Shown here in pieces: positions 1 to 9,361 of a DNA stretch of 48,515 nucleotides (positions within the stretch are counted from its first letter, which is position 1; every line of letters starts with the position of its first letter). The notes under the pieces were generated by a model. It made no database searches. It was not told the origin of the DNA and saw only the letters and a list, made by a program, of their open reading frames with translations. The stretch is taken from contig JAEUTC010000231.1 in the NCBI GenBank assembly GCA_016787985.1, forward strand, positions 1-48,515. The letters are read 5' to 3'. The translations under genes and the position numbers were made by a program. The stretch comes from Flavobacteriales bacterium (GTDB taxonomy: Bacteria > Bacteroidota > Bacteroidia > Flavobacteriales_F > PHOS-HE28).

Positions 1-243
1 GCGGCCTTCGTCACACAAGGCGATGCGGACCAGCTGGAACGCGCCGTGTTCACCCGCTTCGTGCAGCAGCTGGATGTGGAGCCCTTCCGCAACGCCCGCG
101 TGGTGGTGAAGGGCTGCAGCAAATTGCCGGTCCCGCTCAACGCCTACGTGGAGCTGAGCGCAAAACTGCTGCCCGTGGTGAAGAGCTTGATGTTCGGGGA
201 GCCGTGCAGTACCGTGCCGTTGTACAAGGCACCGAAAGGCTAG
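1..243 (+). CDS. C-terminal fragment of an unassigned conserved protein
   Basis: The frame is open from the first base, so the start lies outside the window; 80 codons remain before TAG at 241-243. The fragment looks soluble, with no membrane segment or signal. Its end is rich in small conserved-looking blocks (KGCSKLPVP, then GEPCSTVPLYK) with two cysteines that might matter structurally. I cannot name the family with confidence. A GTG at 46 is only an internal valine codon. The next gene starts 16 bases downstream on the same strand, so the two may be cotranscribed. Confidence 0.6.
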   Translation, partial: AAFVTQGDADQLERAVFTRFVQQLDVEPFRNARVVVKGCSKLPVPLNAYVELSAKLLPVVKSLMFGEPCSTVPLYKAPKG

Positions 244-259
244 TACTACCTTCGGCGGG

Positions 260-2365
260 ATGTGCAGGTCGCTCCTACTTCTCGCCCTCTTCCTCCCGTT
301 CGCCCTCACCGCCCAGGAAAAGCCTGAGCAGCGCAGCGAGCACGGCTGGTACCTCTCGCCCCATGGCACCATCCGGATCCTGGTGCTCTTCGTGGAGATC
401 GACTACGATGTGAAACCGGAGAAGGATCCGCAGCCGAATGGCGCTGACCATTGGCCCAAGGGGCAACTACCCAAGTGGAAAGACCGCGTATTCGACCCCT
501 TCACTCTTCCCGTGCAGCAGGCCGATGTGTCCCGTTACTACCAGGACATCTCGCTCGGTCGGTACACGGTGCTCGGCGACTACATCGACACCATCATCAC
601 GCTGAAAGAAAGCGAGTACCCGAGCGTGCATCAGGCGCACTCCATTGGCATGCCTGCCGTGAAGGAGGCCAACAAGCGGGGAAGCCTGCGCACGCGCCAC
701 GGACTTGGCATCGACGACTTCGACCTCTGGAAGACGCACGGCAAGGCAGGCCTACCGAAAGCGACCGGCCCCGATGATCCGCACAGTTATGATCATGTGA
801 TGGTGATCATCCGCAACAGTGGTTTGCGGCACGGCACAGGAAGCACCGATAGCGGTTCACCGGGCGAGCTCTATGGCTTCAAGAGCGATACACAATCGCG
901 CTTCGGCGCCGCGAACGACCTTCCGTTCGAGATCCTCAAGCACGAGTTCAACCATCTGCTGCTCGGCGGCAACAACTTCCACAGCGGTGGTGGCAACGCC
1001 GCGCAATTCGAAAGCACCTTCCTGCCACTGCAAGGCGGCTGGAGCATGATGGGCGCGAGCGGCAGCAGCTTGCTCACCTGTAGCGCTTGGGACCGTGACC
1101 GGCTTGGCTGGAAGCCTGATGGTGCCGTACACCGCATCCGAGCGCGTTCTCTCCAAGGTGCGGAGATCAACGCCGACCTGGATCCCCTCGCAGGCGATAC
1201 CGGTGTGTTCATCCTTCGCGACTTCGTGACCAGCGGTGATGCCCTCCGTATCCGCATGCCCTTCATCCCCGAAGACCGCGCACAACAATGGCTTTGGATC
1301 GAGAACCACCAGGGATCGAAGCGCAACGGCAGCCCCACGGACCGCTTCCACTGGGAGGGCGTCAACACCTGTGTCACCGGCATGGAGCCCGGCTTGTTCA
1401 TGACCATGCAGGTAGGCCGCGAAGAGCGGGTGGGTGCCAGCATCTACGGCGGTCCGGCGGACTATTTGCGACCGGTCCTCGCCAACGGCAACTTCGATCT
1501 GTACCTGCGCGGCGACACGTTGCGCAACAGCTGTCCGTTCGGCACGAATGCGGTGTACTTCGTGCGCGACCCCAAAGCGGCGAACCCGCTCACCGGTTTT
1601 CAAGAGCAAGAGTTGCCCGTGTATGACCGCGATGGTGACGGCCTCATCAAGCGCAGCGAGCATTGGGTGCCGGGTGTGCGCAGCGAACCAGGCGAAAAGG
1701 ACCAAGACCTCATCCTCTTCGGCCGACCGGACCATGCCTTCCGCATGAACGGGGTGCGCAGCATCGGCATGTGCACGAACCCTTCCACCGCGAACATGCT
1801 CACGCTCTTCAGCAACGGCACCCGCGACCAATACGACCGCAAGGCCCCCAATGTGCGCACCATCCACCTGAACGGCATCCGTGTGGATCTGCTCGAGATG
1901 CGCACCAACGGTGATGCGGTGGTGCATGTGAGCATCAACGATACCCGGATGGAGACCGATCAACGCTGGTGCGCGGACAGCATCGCGCTTCCTCCGCTCC
2001 GCGGCAAGGACGGGCATTCGCTTACCATCGCAAGCGGTGCCAAGCTCACGCTGGATCGGTCGCGCACACCTACACGCATGAATGCTCCTGATCTATCCAA
2101 GGGCGGCCCGTGGTTCAGCGATCCTACACGGATTTCAGTGGCTTCTGGCGCCTCCATCCTCGTGGAGGATCGAGCCATGCTGGCACTGAAGGAGAACAGC
2201 ACGTTGCATCTGCTGCCAGGAAGTCGACTGCACCTTTCCCGCAAGGCCCGCCTGGTGATCGAAAATGGCTCGCGCATCATCGTGCACGGCGATGCGGCTT
2301 TGGAAGGACGCGCCAAGCATTACCGCAAAGCGCGAAAGAGCGGCCGCATCAGCTCCGCTCAATAA
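260..2365 (+). CDS. Secreted M6-like zinc metalloprotease
   Basis: A 701-residue protein with a signal peptide (residues 1-19, hydrophobic LLLLALFLPFA). The zinc-binding motif HEFNH is at residues 228-232, in a context (FEILKHEFNHLLLGG) like immune-inhibitor-A/M6 peptidases; a WDRDRLGW segment about 60 residues later is also seen in M6 relatives. H241 could be the third ligand. A calcium-loop-like segment DRDGDG starts near residue 456. The last 120 residues are short beta-strand repeats (GSRLHL, GSRIIV) common in secreted Bacteroidota proteins, but I see no clear T9SS type A sorting domain, so the export route beyond the signal peptide is open. Its stop overlaps the stop of convergent purF by 7 bases. 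Substrate unknown; M6-like rather than strict M6 is the safer call. Confidence 0.75.
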   Translation: MCRSLLLLALFLPFALTAQEKPEQRSEHGWYLSPHGTIRILVLFVEIDYDVKPEKDPQPNGADHWPKGQLPKWKDRVFDPFTLPVQQADVSRYYQDISLGRYTVLGDYIDTIITLKESEYPSVHQAHSIGMPAVKEANKRGSLRTRHGLGIDDFDLWKTHGKAGLPKATGPDDPHSYDHVMVIIRNSGLRHGTGSTDSGSPGELYGFKSDTQSRFGAANDLPFEILKHEFNHLLLGGNNFHSGGGNAAQFESTFLPLQGGWSMMGASGSSLLTCSAWDRDRLGWKPDGAVHRIRARSLQGAEINADLDPLAGDTGVFILRDFVTSGDALRIRMPFIPEDRAQQWLWIENHQGSKRNGSPTDRFHWEGVNTCVTGMEPGLFMTMQVGREERVGASIYGGPADYLRPVLANGNFDLYLRGDTLRNSCPFGTNAVYFVRDPKAANPLTGFQEQELPVYDRDGDGLIKRSEHWVPGVRSEPGEKDQDLILFGRPDHAFRMNGVRSIGMCTNPSTANMLTLFSNGTRDQYDRKAPNVRTIHLNGIRVDLLEMRTNGDAVVHVSINDTRMETDQRWCADSIALPPLRGKDGHSLTIASGAKLTLDRSRTPTRMNAPDLSKGGPWFSDPTRISVASGASILVEDRAMLALKENSTLHLLPGSRLHLSRKARLVIENGSRIIVHGDAALEGRAKHYRKARKSGRISSAQ

Positions 2366-4260
2366 GCGCGCACGTTCTTGCCTTCGCGGTAGTTGATGAA
2401 GGCGCGGTTCACCACGCGGTTGCCGCCTGGCGTGGGGTAGTCGCCGGTGAAGTACCAATCGCCGGTGTGGTCCGGGCAAGCGGCATGCAGACCTTCCATG
2501 CTCTGGAAGACGAGCTTCACCTCCATCGATAGGTCTTCCGGGGTCAGCATCTCAGCGATCTTGTCACTCACCTGTTGTGGGGTGAAGGGTTTGTAGATGT
2601 CCTTCACCACGTTCTCCTGCTCGGCCAAGGGTCGGCCCACCATCGCGAGGGCGCGGTCGTACACATCGTCGATGATGTTCTCCTGTTTGGTCTCCTTGAG
2701 CAAGGCGATCGCGGCGCGGAATGCGGCGAGGTCGCCCATCTTCGCCATGTCGATGCCGTAACAATCGGGATAGCGGATCTGCGGCGCACTGCTCACTACC
2801 ACGATGCGCTTGGGCTCCAACCGGGCCAGCATCTTCAGGATGCTCTGCTTCAAGGTGGTGCCGCGCACGATGCTGTCATCGATCACCACGAGGTTGTCCA
2901 CATTCGGGCGAACGGTACCGTAGGTGATGTCATAGACGTGCGCCACCAGATCATCGCGTGCATCGTCGGCGGTGATGAAGGTGCGGAGCTTTGCATCCTT
3001 GATCGCCACTTTCTCCAAGCGTGGGCGCAAGGCCAGGATGGCCCGCAGTTCCGCAGGGTCCGGGTTAGCGCCGAGTTCCAGGATCCGACGCTCCTTCACC
3101 CGGTCCAACTCATCCTCCATCTCCTTCAGCATGCCGTAACAGGCCACCTCGGCAGTGTTGGGGATGAAGCTGAAGACGGTGTTCTCCAGGTCGTGGTCCA
3201 CGGCCTCGAGGATGGCAGGGCACACCGAACGACCCAAGGCGATCCGCTCGCGGTAAACGTCGCGATCGCTTCCCCGACTGAAGTAGATGCGCTCGAAGCT
3301 GCAGGCCCGCTTCTCCAGCGGCTCCCGCACCTTCTGCTCGCTGTAGGTACCGTCCTTGCGGATGATGAGCGCGTGCCCCGGTGTGAGCTCATTCACCACT
3401 TCGGTACGCAGACCGAAGGCCGTCTGTATGGCGGGGCGTTCACTGGCCACCACCACCACTTCCTCGTCGGCGTACCAGAACGCTGGTCGTATCCCCGCCG
3501 GGTCGCGGAGCACGAAGGCATCACCGTGGCCCACCATACCAGCGAGGGCATAGCCCCCATCGAAATCCAAGGCACTGTTGATGAGGATCTGCTTCACATC
3601 GAGCTTTTCCGAGATCACCTGGGTGAGTTGCTTTTCGGAGTAGCCCAACTGGCGGTGGAGGTGTGCGATGCGGTCGTTCTCCACATCCAGAAAGTGCCCG
3701 ATCTTCTCGAGCACGGTCATGGTATCGCTGCGTTCCTTGGGATGTTGCCCGATGGAGACGAGCAACTCGAAGAGCTCGTCCACATTGGTCATGTTGAAGT
3801 TGCCGGCGACGACCAGGTTGCGCGTCATCCAGTTGTTGAGGCGGCGGCGCGGGTGGCAGTTCTCCTCCCCATCCTTGCCGAAGGTGGCGTAGCGGAGATG
3901 GCCCAGAAGCACCTCGCCCATGAAGGGCATGTGGTGCTTGAGCACCTGGGCATCGTCCTTCGCTGCCGCGTCCAACTTCACTGCCTCATCGTAGCCGCGG
4001 TGGATGCGTTCGAAGATCTTCTGGATGGCCTGCTTATCGGTGCTGCGGCTGCGGTCGATGTAATTGGCGCCCGGCACGGGGTCCAGCTTTATCGACCCTA
4101 CCCCGGCACCATCCTGCCCCCGGTTGTGTTGTTTCTCCATCAACAGGTACAGCTTGTTGAGCCCGTAGAGGGGGGTGCCGTAGCGCTGTTGATAGTATTC
4201 CAGAGGCTTGCGAAGGCGGATCAGGGCGATCCCGCATTCGTGCTTGATGGCGTCGCTCAA
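2359..4260 (-). CDS. purF: Amidophosphoribosyltransferase (glutamine PRPP amidotransferase)
   Basis: First committed step of purine synthesis: PRPP plus glutamine gives phosphoribosylamine. It has an N-terminal class II glutamine amidotransferase domain (HECGIALIRL; the Cys nucleophile is residue 9 from the chosen start) and a C-terminal phosphoribosyltransferase domain with the PRPP motif VVIDDSIVRGTT. At about 633 residues it is the long form usual in Bacteroidota, rather than the roughly 500-residue proteobacterial form. Start: an upstream TTG at 4329 lies inside a perfect -7 element (4327-4334), so it cannot be translated from that promoter. The TTG at 4260 lines up with the family's usual MSDAIKHECGI beginning; GTG at 4296 is an alternative. 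The stop overlaps the convergent metalloprotease gene. Confidence 0.9.
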   Translation of the reverse strand: MSDAIKHECGIALIRLRKPLEYYQQRYGTPLYGLNKLYLLMEKQHNRGQDGAGVGSIKLDPVPGANYIDRSRSTDKQAIQKIFERIHRGYDEAVKLDAAAKDDAQVLKHHMPFMGEVLLGHLRYATFGKDGEENCHPRRRLNNWMTRNLVVAGNFNMTNVDELFELLVSIGQHPKERSDTMTVLEKIGHFLDVENDRIAHLHRQLGYSEKQLTQVISEKLDVKQILINSALDFDGGYALAGMVGHGDAFVLRDPAGIRPAFWYADEEVVVVASERPAIQTAFGLRTEVVNELTPGHALIIRKDGTYSEQKVREPLEKRACSFERIYFSRGSDRDVYRERIALGRSVCPAILEAVDHDLENTVFSFIPNTAEVACYGMLKEMEDELDRVKERRILELGANPDPAELRAILALRPRLEKVAIKDAKLRTFITADDARDDLVAHVYDITYGTVRPNVDNLVVIDDSIVRGTTLKQSILKMLARLEPKRIVVVSSAPQIRYPDCYGIDMAKMGDLAAFRAAIALLKETKQENIIDDVYDRALAMVGRPLAEQENVVKDIYKPFTPQQVSDKIAEMLTPEDLSMEVKLVFQSMEGLHAACPDHTGDWYFTGDYPTPGGNRVVNRAFINYREGKNVRAY

Positions 4261-4326
4261 GGCGTTCGGTGCCGTGGAGCCGAAGAGGGGAGCCACCGGT
4301 CTGACGGATCCCTGCCCCAGGCGCGG

Positions 4327-4334
4327 CAAAGGTA
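4327..4334 (-). promoter_or_regulatory. -7 element of the purF promoter
   Basis: Minus strand reads TACCTTTG, an exact match to the Bacteroidota TAnnTTTG -7 element. Transcription should begin around 4320, leaving a leader of about 60 bases before the TTG start at 4260. No convincing -33 TTTG. Confidence 0.6.
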
Positions 4335-4425
4335 CGGGGCCCGGGTCGGCGGTCGATCATCCGGCTTGGTCAAGATACCACGGGCAGCAAGCAACTTTTC
4401 TGCCGGGGGCCTTGTCTTTCCAAGG

Positions 4426-4432
4426 TAACTTG
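4426..4432 (+). promoter_or_regulatory. Probable -7 element of the gliding-type surface protein gene
   Basis: TAACTTG, one base short of the TAnnTTTG consensus, 20 bases before the GTG start. It forms a divergent promoter region with purF. Confidence 0.4.
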
Positions 4433-4452
4433 CCAGAACCTCTCCACCTGCC

Positions 4453-7400
4453 GTGCGTTGGTTCCACTCGCTCCTACTGCTGGTGCTTGCCCCTTGGGTG
4501 CAAGCCGGTGCGCCTGTGGCCTCCTTCACGGAGAACAAAGGGCAGTGGCCTGAGCAGGTCCTCTATCGTGTACTCCTGCCGAACGGCGCCTTGTTCGTGG
4601 AGCGCGGAGCCTTCACCTACGCCCTGCAGACAGGGGGCGAGGCCCACCACCACGGCACCGCACACCACGACCATGCGCCTGAGCCCTATAAAGCGCATGC
4701 GTTCAGGGTGTCCTTCGAGGGTGGCTATGCCCAGAGCTGGGAAGGGAGCACCCGATCAACCCACTACGAGAACTTCTTCATCGGTAATGACCCCGCCCGG
4801 TGGGGCACCCGATGCGGCGTGTTCGGCGAGGTGACCTTGCGCGATGTATGGCCGGGCATCGACCTGCACATCGACGGTCGCTCCGGGCTGAAGTACGAAT
4901 TCCGGCTCGATCCCGGTGTGGACCCCAATGTGGTGCGCATGTGGTACGAAGGGCACGAGGGCCTCTTCATCCGCGAGGGCCGGTTGATGGTGAAGACCTC
5001 GGTGGGAGATGTGGCGGAAGAGGCGCCTGTCACCTTCTACGGTGATGATGGTGCGCGCCACGGGATCGCTTCCGCGTTCCGGGTGAAGGGAGACCGCGTG
5101 ACCTTCGCATTCCCGGAGGGCACCGATCCAGAACGGCCCTTGGTGATCGACCCCACGCTCAGTTTCGCTAGTTATAGTGGCAGCTCGGGCGACAACTTCG
5201 GCTTTACGGCCACCTACGATCTGGACGGCCACCTCTACGGCGGAGGCCTCGTCTTCAACCCCGGCTATCCGATCACGTTAGGGGCATGGGATGATAGCTT
5301 CAACGATGGGGACCCGTCGGTCAACTCCACTGAGGTCGGCGTGAGCAAGTGGTCCGTGGATGGCAGCTCCCTGATCTGGAGCACCTATATCGGGGGCGTC
5401 TCCAGCGAGGCCCCGCACAGCATGGTGGTGAACGAGGCGAACGAACTGTTCATCCTCGGCCATACAGGGTCCAACGATTTTCCCACCACGAATGGGTGCT
5501 ATCAGTCGGGATTCGCCGGTGGTCCGCCACTCGTGTTCACCACGGGTACTGGATTCACGCAACCCAACGGCACCGACATCTTCGTGGTGCACCTGAACGC
5601 CGCGGCCACCGGGTTGATCGGCAGCACCTTCATCGGGGGCCCGGGCAACGACGGTGTCAACAATGACATCGTTCTCGCACACAACTATGGCGATGCCTTC
5701 CGCGGCGAGATCATCCTGGATGAAGCTGAACATCCAGTGGTGGCCAGCGTGACCGCGAGCTCGACGATGACGACGTTGAACGCCGTGCAATCCACCTACG
5801 GGGGAGGCACACAAGACGGCTACTGTTTCCGTCTGGATCCCACGCTGAGCACATTGGAGTGGGCCACCTATCTGGGTGGATCCGGTGCCGATGCGGCCTT
5901 CGGCATTCAAGTGGACTCGGAGGGGAACCTGTTCACCACCGGTGGCACCACCAGCTCGGACCTCCCCATGTACGGCACGCCCTTCAAGAACACGGTCTCG
6001 GGCACCACGGACGGATTCATCCAACGATACTCCGGAACGGGTGCGGCATTGAGCTCCACCTACATCGGTACCACTTCTTTCGATCAGTGCTATTTCGTTC
6101 AACTCGATACCGAAGATGCCGTCTACGTGGTGGGGCAGACCAATGGCGCATACCCTGTTACGGCCGGCAAGTACAATGTACCCGGAAGCTCACAGTTCAT
6201 CCATAAGCTCAGCAACGACCTGAGCACCTCCCTGTGGAGCACGGTATTCGGCAACGGCAGCCCGCTTCAATACCTCTCCCCCACCGCCTTCCTGGTGAGC
6301 AACTGCGGGCAGATCTACTTCAGCGGCTGGGGTGGCGGGGCGAACGCCAGCGCTGGCAATACGAGCAGCACCACCACAGGCATGGAGACCACGCCGAACT
6401 GCTTCCAGCCCGGAACGGATGGCGCCGACCTCTACCTGATGGTCTTGAACCCCGATGCCGTGAGCCTGAACTACGCCACCTTCTTCGGTGGCGCCGATAT
6501 TGGCGAACATGTGGATGGTGGCACCAGCCGTTTCAACAAGGACGGCACCATCTACCAAGCGGTCTGTGCCGGATGCGGGAGTAGCGATGAATTCCCCACT
6601 ACGCCAGGGGCCTGGAGCACTACGAACCCTTCGCCCAACTGCAACCTCGGTGTGTTCAAGTTCAACCTCTCCATCCCTACTGCCGAGATCGGCATCGATG
6701 GACCCAATGTGATCTGTATCCCGGGATCCGTGCAATTCTCCAACACGAGCACCGGTGGCGACACTTACGCGTGGGACTTCGGCGATGGAGGAAGCAGCAC
6801 TGCTCTCGCGCCAGCGCACATCTACGATGAGGAAGGGGTGTACACCGTGACCATGACCATGACCGACAGCCATGGTTGCACGGTGGCCGACACGGCTGAT
6901 ATCGAAGTCATCGCCATCCCTGTGCCGATCGCATCGGTGCAGGACCCCGGGGCCATTTGCCCGGGTGATAGCACGCAGCTCTTCGCTTCTGATGGTCTTT
7001 CATGGTCGTGGTCACCTCCCGAACTTGTGGATGATCCGACCATCCAAGCCCCATTCGTGGATCCACCGGAACCGATGAGCTTCTCGGTGATCGTTGAAAG
7101 TGTTTGCGGCTTCGATACCGCCACCGTATTCGTGCCCTGGGTGACCCCTGTGGGTTCCGCTGGCGATGATGTGAACATATGTGCTGGAAGCGGTGCGCCC
7201 CTACAAGCCTCCGGTGGGGGCACCTACCTCTGGTCGCCAGCAGCTACTCTATCCGATCCCACCGCCGCTTCGCCGATCGCCTCACCGTTGGACACCACGG
7301 TATACACGGTGATCATCACCACACCCGATGGCTGCTTGGTGTACGACACCCTGCTCGCCAAGGTGTACACCGACCCGCCGATGCCTTCTTTGATCGACAC

Positions 7401-8319
7401 CGCAGTCTGTGTCGGAGGATCCGTGCAACTGATCGCCCCCGAGGGTGGAACGTTCACCTGGCGCGCGGACCCCGGGATCGTGGACCTATCCATCCAAGCC
7501 CCGACAGTAACACCACCCGCACCCACCTGGTACGCCGTGACGGTGGACAACGGGTGCGGCACGATCGTGGACTCCGCCTTTGTGGATGTTCGCGCGCCGG
7601 TGATCGTAGCCGGGCCGGATACATTGGTGTGCCCGGGTGCGCCAGTGCAGCTCTTCGTTACGCCGGGCGTTTCCTATGCCTGGTCTCCGGAGCAAAGCGT
7701 GAACAACGCGCTTTCTCCAGGTCCTATCGCCACTGTACAGGTGCCTACCATCATTACCGTGGAAGTTTCCGACCCCACCGGGTGCATCGGTACCGCGACG
7801 GTGTTCATTGACATCCATCCTGTAACGCCCGTTGCAGCGCTGTGGGAGCAAGTCATCGAATTGGGCGAGACCGCCCAGCTGCTGGCCGTGGGTGATGGAA
7901 GCTTCACGTGGACACCTGCCTCTACCCTGAGCGATAGCACCTCTGCCTCACCCGTGGCCGAGCCGGAACAGACCACCACGTACACCGTTTCGATGACGGA
8001 TGCCAATGGCTGCGTGACCACGGACGATGTCACCATCATCATTCCCGGCAGCCTCTTCATCCCCAACACCTTCACGCCGAACAGCGATGGCTATAACGAT
8101 GCCTTCGGCGCTTGGGGTGTGGACATCGTGGAGATCGAACTGGAAGTGTACGACCGCTGGGGCAAAATGATCTGGACCACCGCCGACCTGCGCGGCCGCT
8201 GGGACGGCACCTACGGCGGGCAAGATGCACCCATCGACACCTACGTGTGGCGCGTTCGCGCGAAGGAGATCGCCGGGGATGTGATCCAACGCGTGGGGCA
8301 CGTGACGTTGGTGCGGTGA
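4453..8319 (+). CDS. Large T9SS type B (gliding-type) surface protein with SBBP-like repeats and PKD domain
   Basis: A 1288-residue secreted protein. The signal peptide is residues 1-19 (LLLLVLAPWVQAG), read from a GTG start. Residues about 20-235 form the N-terminal domain that begins ASFTENKGQWP, typical of large Bacteroidota surface proteins with SBBP repeats. Next come beta-propeller-like repeats, each with a variant of STYIGG or ATYLGGSGADAA. A PKD domain follows near residue 760 (YAWDFGDGGSS), then five or so Ig-like segments repeating the pattern CPG...VQL...YAWSP. The C-terminus (FIPNTFTPNSDGYNDAF, then VYDRWGKMIW) is the gliding-motility-associated type B sorting domain that directs export by T9SS. 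Likely a cell-surface adhesin or structural protein; its ligand cannot be read from sequence. It ends 12 bases from the convergent ACMSD gene. Confidence 0.9.
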   Translation: MRWFHSLLLLVLAPWVQAGAPVASFTENKGQWPEQVLYRVLLPNGALFVERGAFTYALQTGGEAHHHGTAHHDHAPEPYKAHAFRVSFEGGYAQSWEGSTRSTHYENFFIGNDPARWGTRCGVFGEVTLRDVWPGIDLHIDGRSGLKYEFRLDPGVDPNVVRMWYEGHEGLFIREGRLMVKTSVGDVAEEAPVTFYGDDGARHGIASAFRVKGDRVTFAFPEGTDPERPLVIDPTLSFASYSGSSGDNFGFTATYDLDGHLYGGGLVFNPGYPITLGAWDDSFNDGDPSVNSTEVGVSKWSVDGSSLIWSTYIGGVSSEAPHSMVVNEANELFILGHTGSNDFPTTNGCYQSGFAGGPPLVFTTGTGFTQPNGTDIFVVHLNAAATGLIGSTFIGGPGNDGVNNDIVLAHNYGDAFRGEIILDEAEHPVVASVTASSTMTTLNAVQSTYGGGTQDGYCFRLDPTLSTLEWATYLGGSGADAAFGIQVDSEGNLFTTGGTTSSDLPMYGTPFKNTVSGTTDGFIQRYSGTGAALSSTYIGTTSFDQCYFVQLDTEDAVYVVGQTNGAYPVTAGKYNVPGSSQFIHKLSNDLSTSLWSTVFGNGSPLQYLSPTAFLVSNCGQIYFSGWGGGANASAGNTSSTTTGMETTPNCFQPGTDGADLYLMVLNPDAVSLNYATFFGGADIGEHVDGGTSRFNKDGTIYQAVCAGCGSSDEFPTTPGAWSTTNPSPNCNLGVFKFNLSIPTAEIGIDGPNVICIPGSVQFSNTSTGGDTYAWDFGDGGSSTALAPAHIYDEEGVYTVTMTMTDSHGCTVADTADIEVIAIPVPIASVQDPGAICPGDSTQLFASDGLSWSWSPPELVDDPTIQAPFVDPPEPMSFSVIVESVCGFDTATVFVPWVTPVGSAGDDVNICAGSGAPLQASGGGTYLWSPAATLSDPTAASPIASPLDTTVYTVIITTPDGCLVYDTLLAKVYTDPPMPSLIDTAVCVGGSVQLIAPEGGTFTWRADPGIVDLSIQAPTVTPPAPTWYAVTVDNGCGTIVDSAFVDVRAPVIVAGPDTLVCPGAPVQLFVTPGVSYAWSPEQSVNNALSPGPIATVQVPTIITVEVSDPTGCIGTATVFIDIHPVTPVAALWEQVIELGETAQLLAVGDGSFTWTPASTLSDSTSASPVAEPEQTTTYTVSMTDANGCVTTDDVTIIIPGSLFIPNTFTPNSDGYNDAFGAWGVDIVEIELEVYDRWGKMIWTTADLRGRWDGTYGGQDAPIDTYVWRVRAKEIAGDVIQRVGHVTLVR

Positions 8320-8325
8320 GGGATA

Positions 8326-8340
8326 ATCCTCCTAGAGGAT
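8326..8340. terminator. Possible bidirectional hairpin between convergent genes
   Basis: ATCCTC-CTA-GAGGAT, a perfect 6-bp inverted repeat in the 12-base gap between the surface protein and ACMSD genes; the loop is the ACMSD stop codon. There is no U-tract on either side, so termination is only a possibility. Confidence 0.25.
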
Positions 8341-9351
8341 GAAACTCTCCCTCTTCATCGCCAACCACTCCAACGCGGCACCGCCGAGCAGGAGTTCTTT
8401 GGTGGCCGCATCGTAGGGCATGCTGTTGATCAGCTCGCCGGGGATGAGCTCGCCCAAGGGGAAGGGATAATCGGTGCCCATGGCCACGCGGTTGGCGCCC
8501 ATTTGATCCACCACCACCCGCAGCATGGCCGGATCGTGTACGAGCGCATCGATCCAGAAGCGGCCTAGGTAGTCGCGCGGGTTCACGTCGTTGTCCACGG
8601 CACAGAGGTCGGGGCGCATGATGAAGCCGTGCTCGATGCGGCCGATGGTGGCCGGGAAGGAACCGCCGCCGTGCGCGAAGGCCACGCGCAACCGCGGAAG
8701 GCGTTCCATGAGGCCGCTGAAGATCATGGAGGTGATGGCGGTGGTGGTCTCAACGGGCATGCCCACGAGCCAGGGCATCCAGTACTTGTCGAAGCGGTCC
8801 GCCCCCATCATGTCCCAGGGATGCACGAACACGGCCATGCCCAATTCCTCACACGCTTGGAAGATGGAGAAGAGGCGCGGTTCGCCCAGGTTGGTGCCGT
8901 TGATGTGCGTGCCGATCTGGATGCCCACCAACCCGATCCGCTTGCAGCGCTCCAGTTCCTGGATGGCCAGCTCGGGCTCTTGCATGGGAATGGTGCCCAA
9001 GCCGACGAAGCGCGTAGGCCAACGGTGCACGATGCCTGCGATGTGGTCATTGAGGAACATCGAGAGGTCCAACGTGTCGTGCGGCTTGGCCCAGTAGCTG
9101 AACATCACCGGCACAGTGCTGAGCACTTGCACATGCACGTGGTGCGTGTCGCATTCGCCGATGCGCACCTGTGGATCCCAGCAGTTGGCCTGCACCTCGC
9201 GGAAGAACTTGTCGTCCATCATCATGCGGGCGCAACCCGGCTTGTGATGGTCCAAGTGGATGAAGCCCCGGTAGCCGTAGCGCCGCCCGAAGTCGGGGAT
9301 GTGCTCCGGCAGGATGTGCGTGTGGATGTCTATCGTGAGCGGCGCGGCCAT
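8332..9351 (-). CDS. 2-amino-3-carboxymuconate-6-semialdehyde decarboxylase (ACMSD)
   Basis: Amidohydrolase-family decarboxylase that turns ACMS into 2-aminomuconic semialdehyde, diverting the kynurenine pathway away from quinolinate/NAD. The 339-residue protein matches known ACMSDs nearly throughout: metal ligands H10 and H12 in IDIHTHILP, GLGTIPMQ, VGIQIGTHING, VFVHPWDMMG, AFAHGGGSFP, GFIMRPDLCA, DALVHDP and GTDYPFPLGE (His, His and Asp ligands). The ATG at 9351 is preferred over the GTG at 9360. Its start is 10 bases after the stop of the 3-hydroxyanthranilate dioxygenase gene, which makes its substrate, so the two form an operon. Confidence 0.95.
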   Translation of the reverse strand: MAAPLTIDIHTHILPEHIPDFGRRYGYRGFIHLDHHKPGCARMMMDDKFFREVQANCWDPQVRIGECDTHHVHVQVLSTVPVMFSYWAKPHDTLDLSMFLNDHIAGIVHRWPTRFVGLGTIPMQEPELAIQELERCKRIGLVGIQIGTHINGTNLGEPRLFSIFQACEELGMAVFVHPWDMMGADRFDKYWMPWLVGMPVETTTAITSMIFSGLMERLPRLRVAFAHGGGSFPATIGRIEHGFIMRPDLCAVDNDVNPRDYLGRFWIDALVHDPAMLRVVVDQMGANRVAMGTDYPFPLGELIPGELINSMPYDAATKELLLGGAALEWLAMKRESFIL

Positions 9352-9361
9352 GGAACTCACC

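Noticed and set aside
857..2017. Long minus-strand open frame opposite the metalloprotease gene
   Set aside because: Low-complexity Arg/Ala/His-rich shadow of the plus-strand gene in GC-rich DNA; no domain, and the plus-strand gene has clear motifs.
2575..4428. 617-codon plus-strand open frame opposite purF
   Set aside because: Composition is Val/His/Leu-rich with no motif; it mirrors purF codon structure, and purF is certain.
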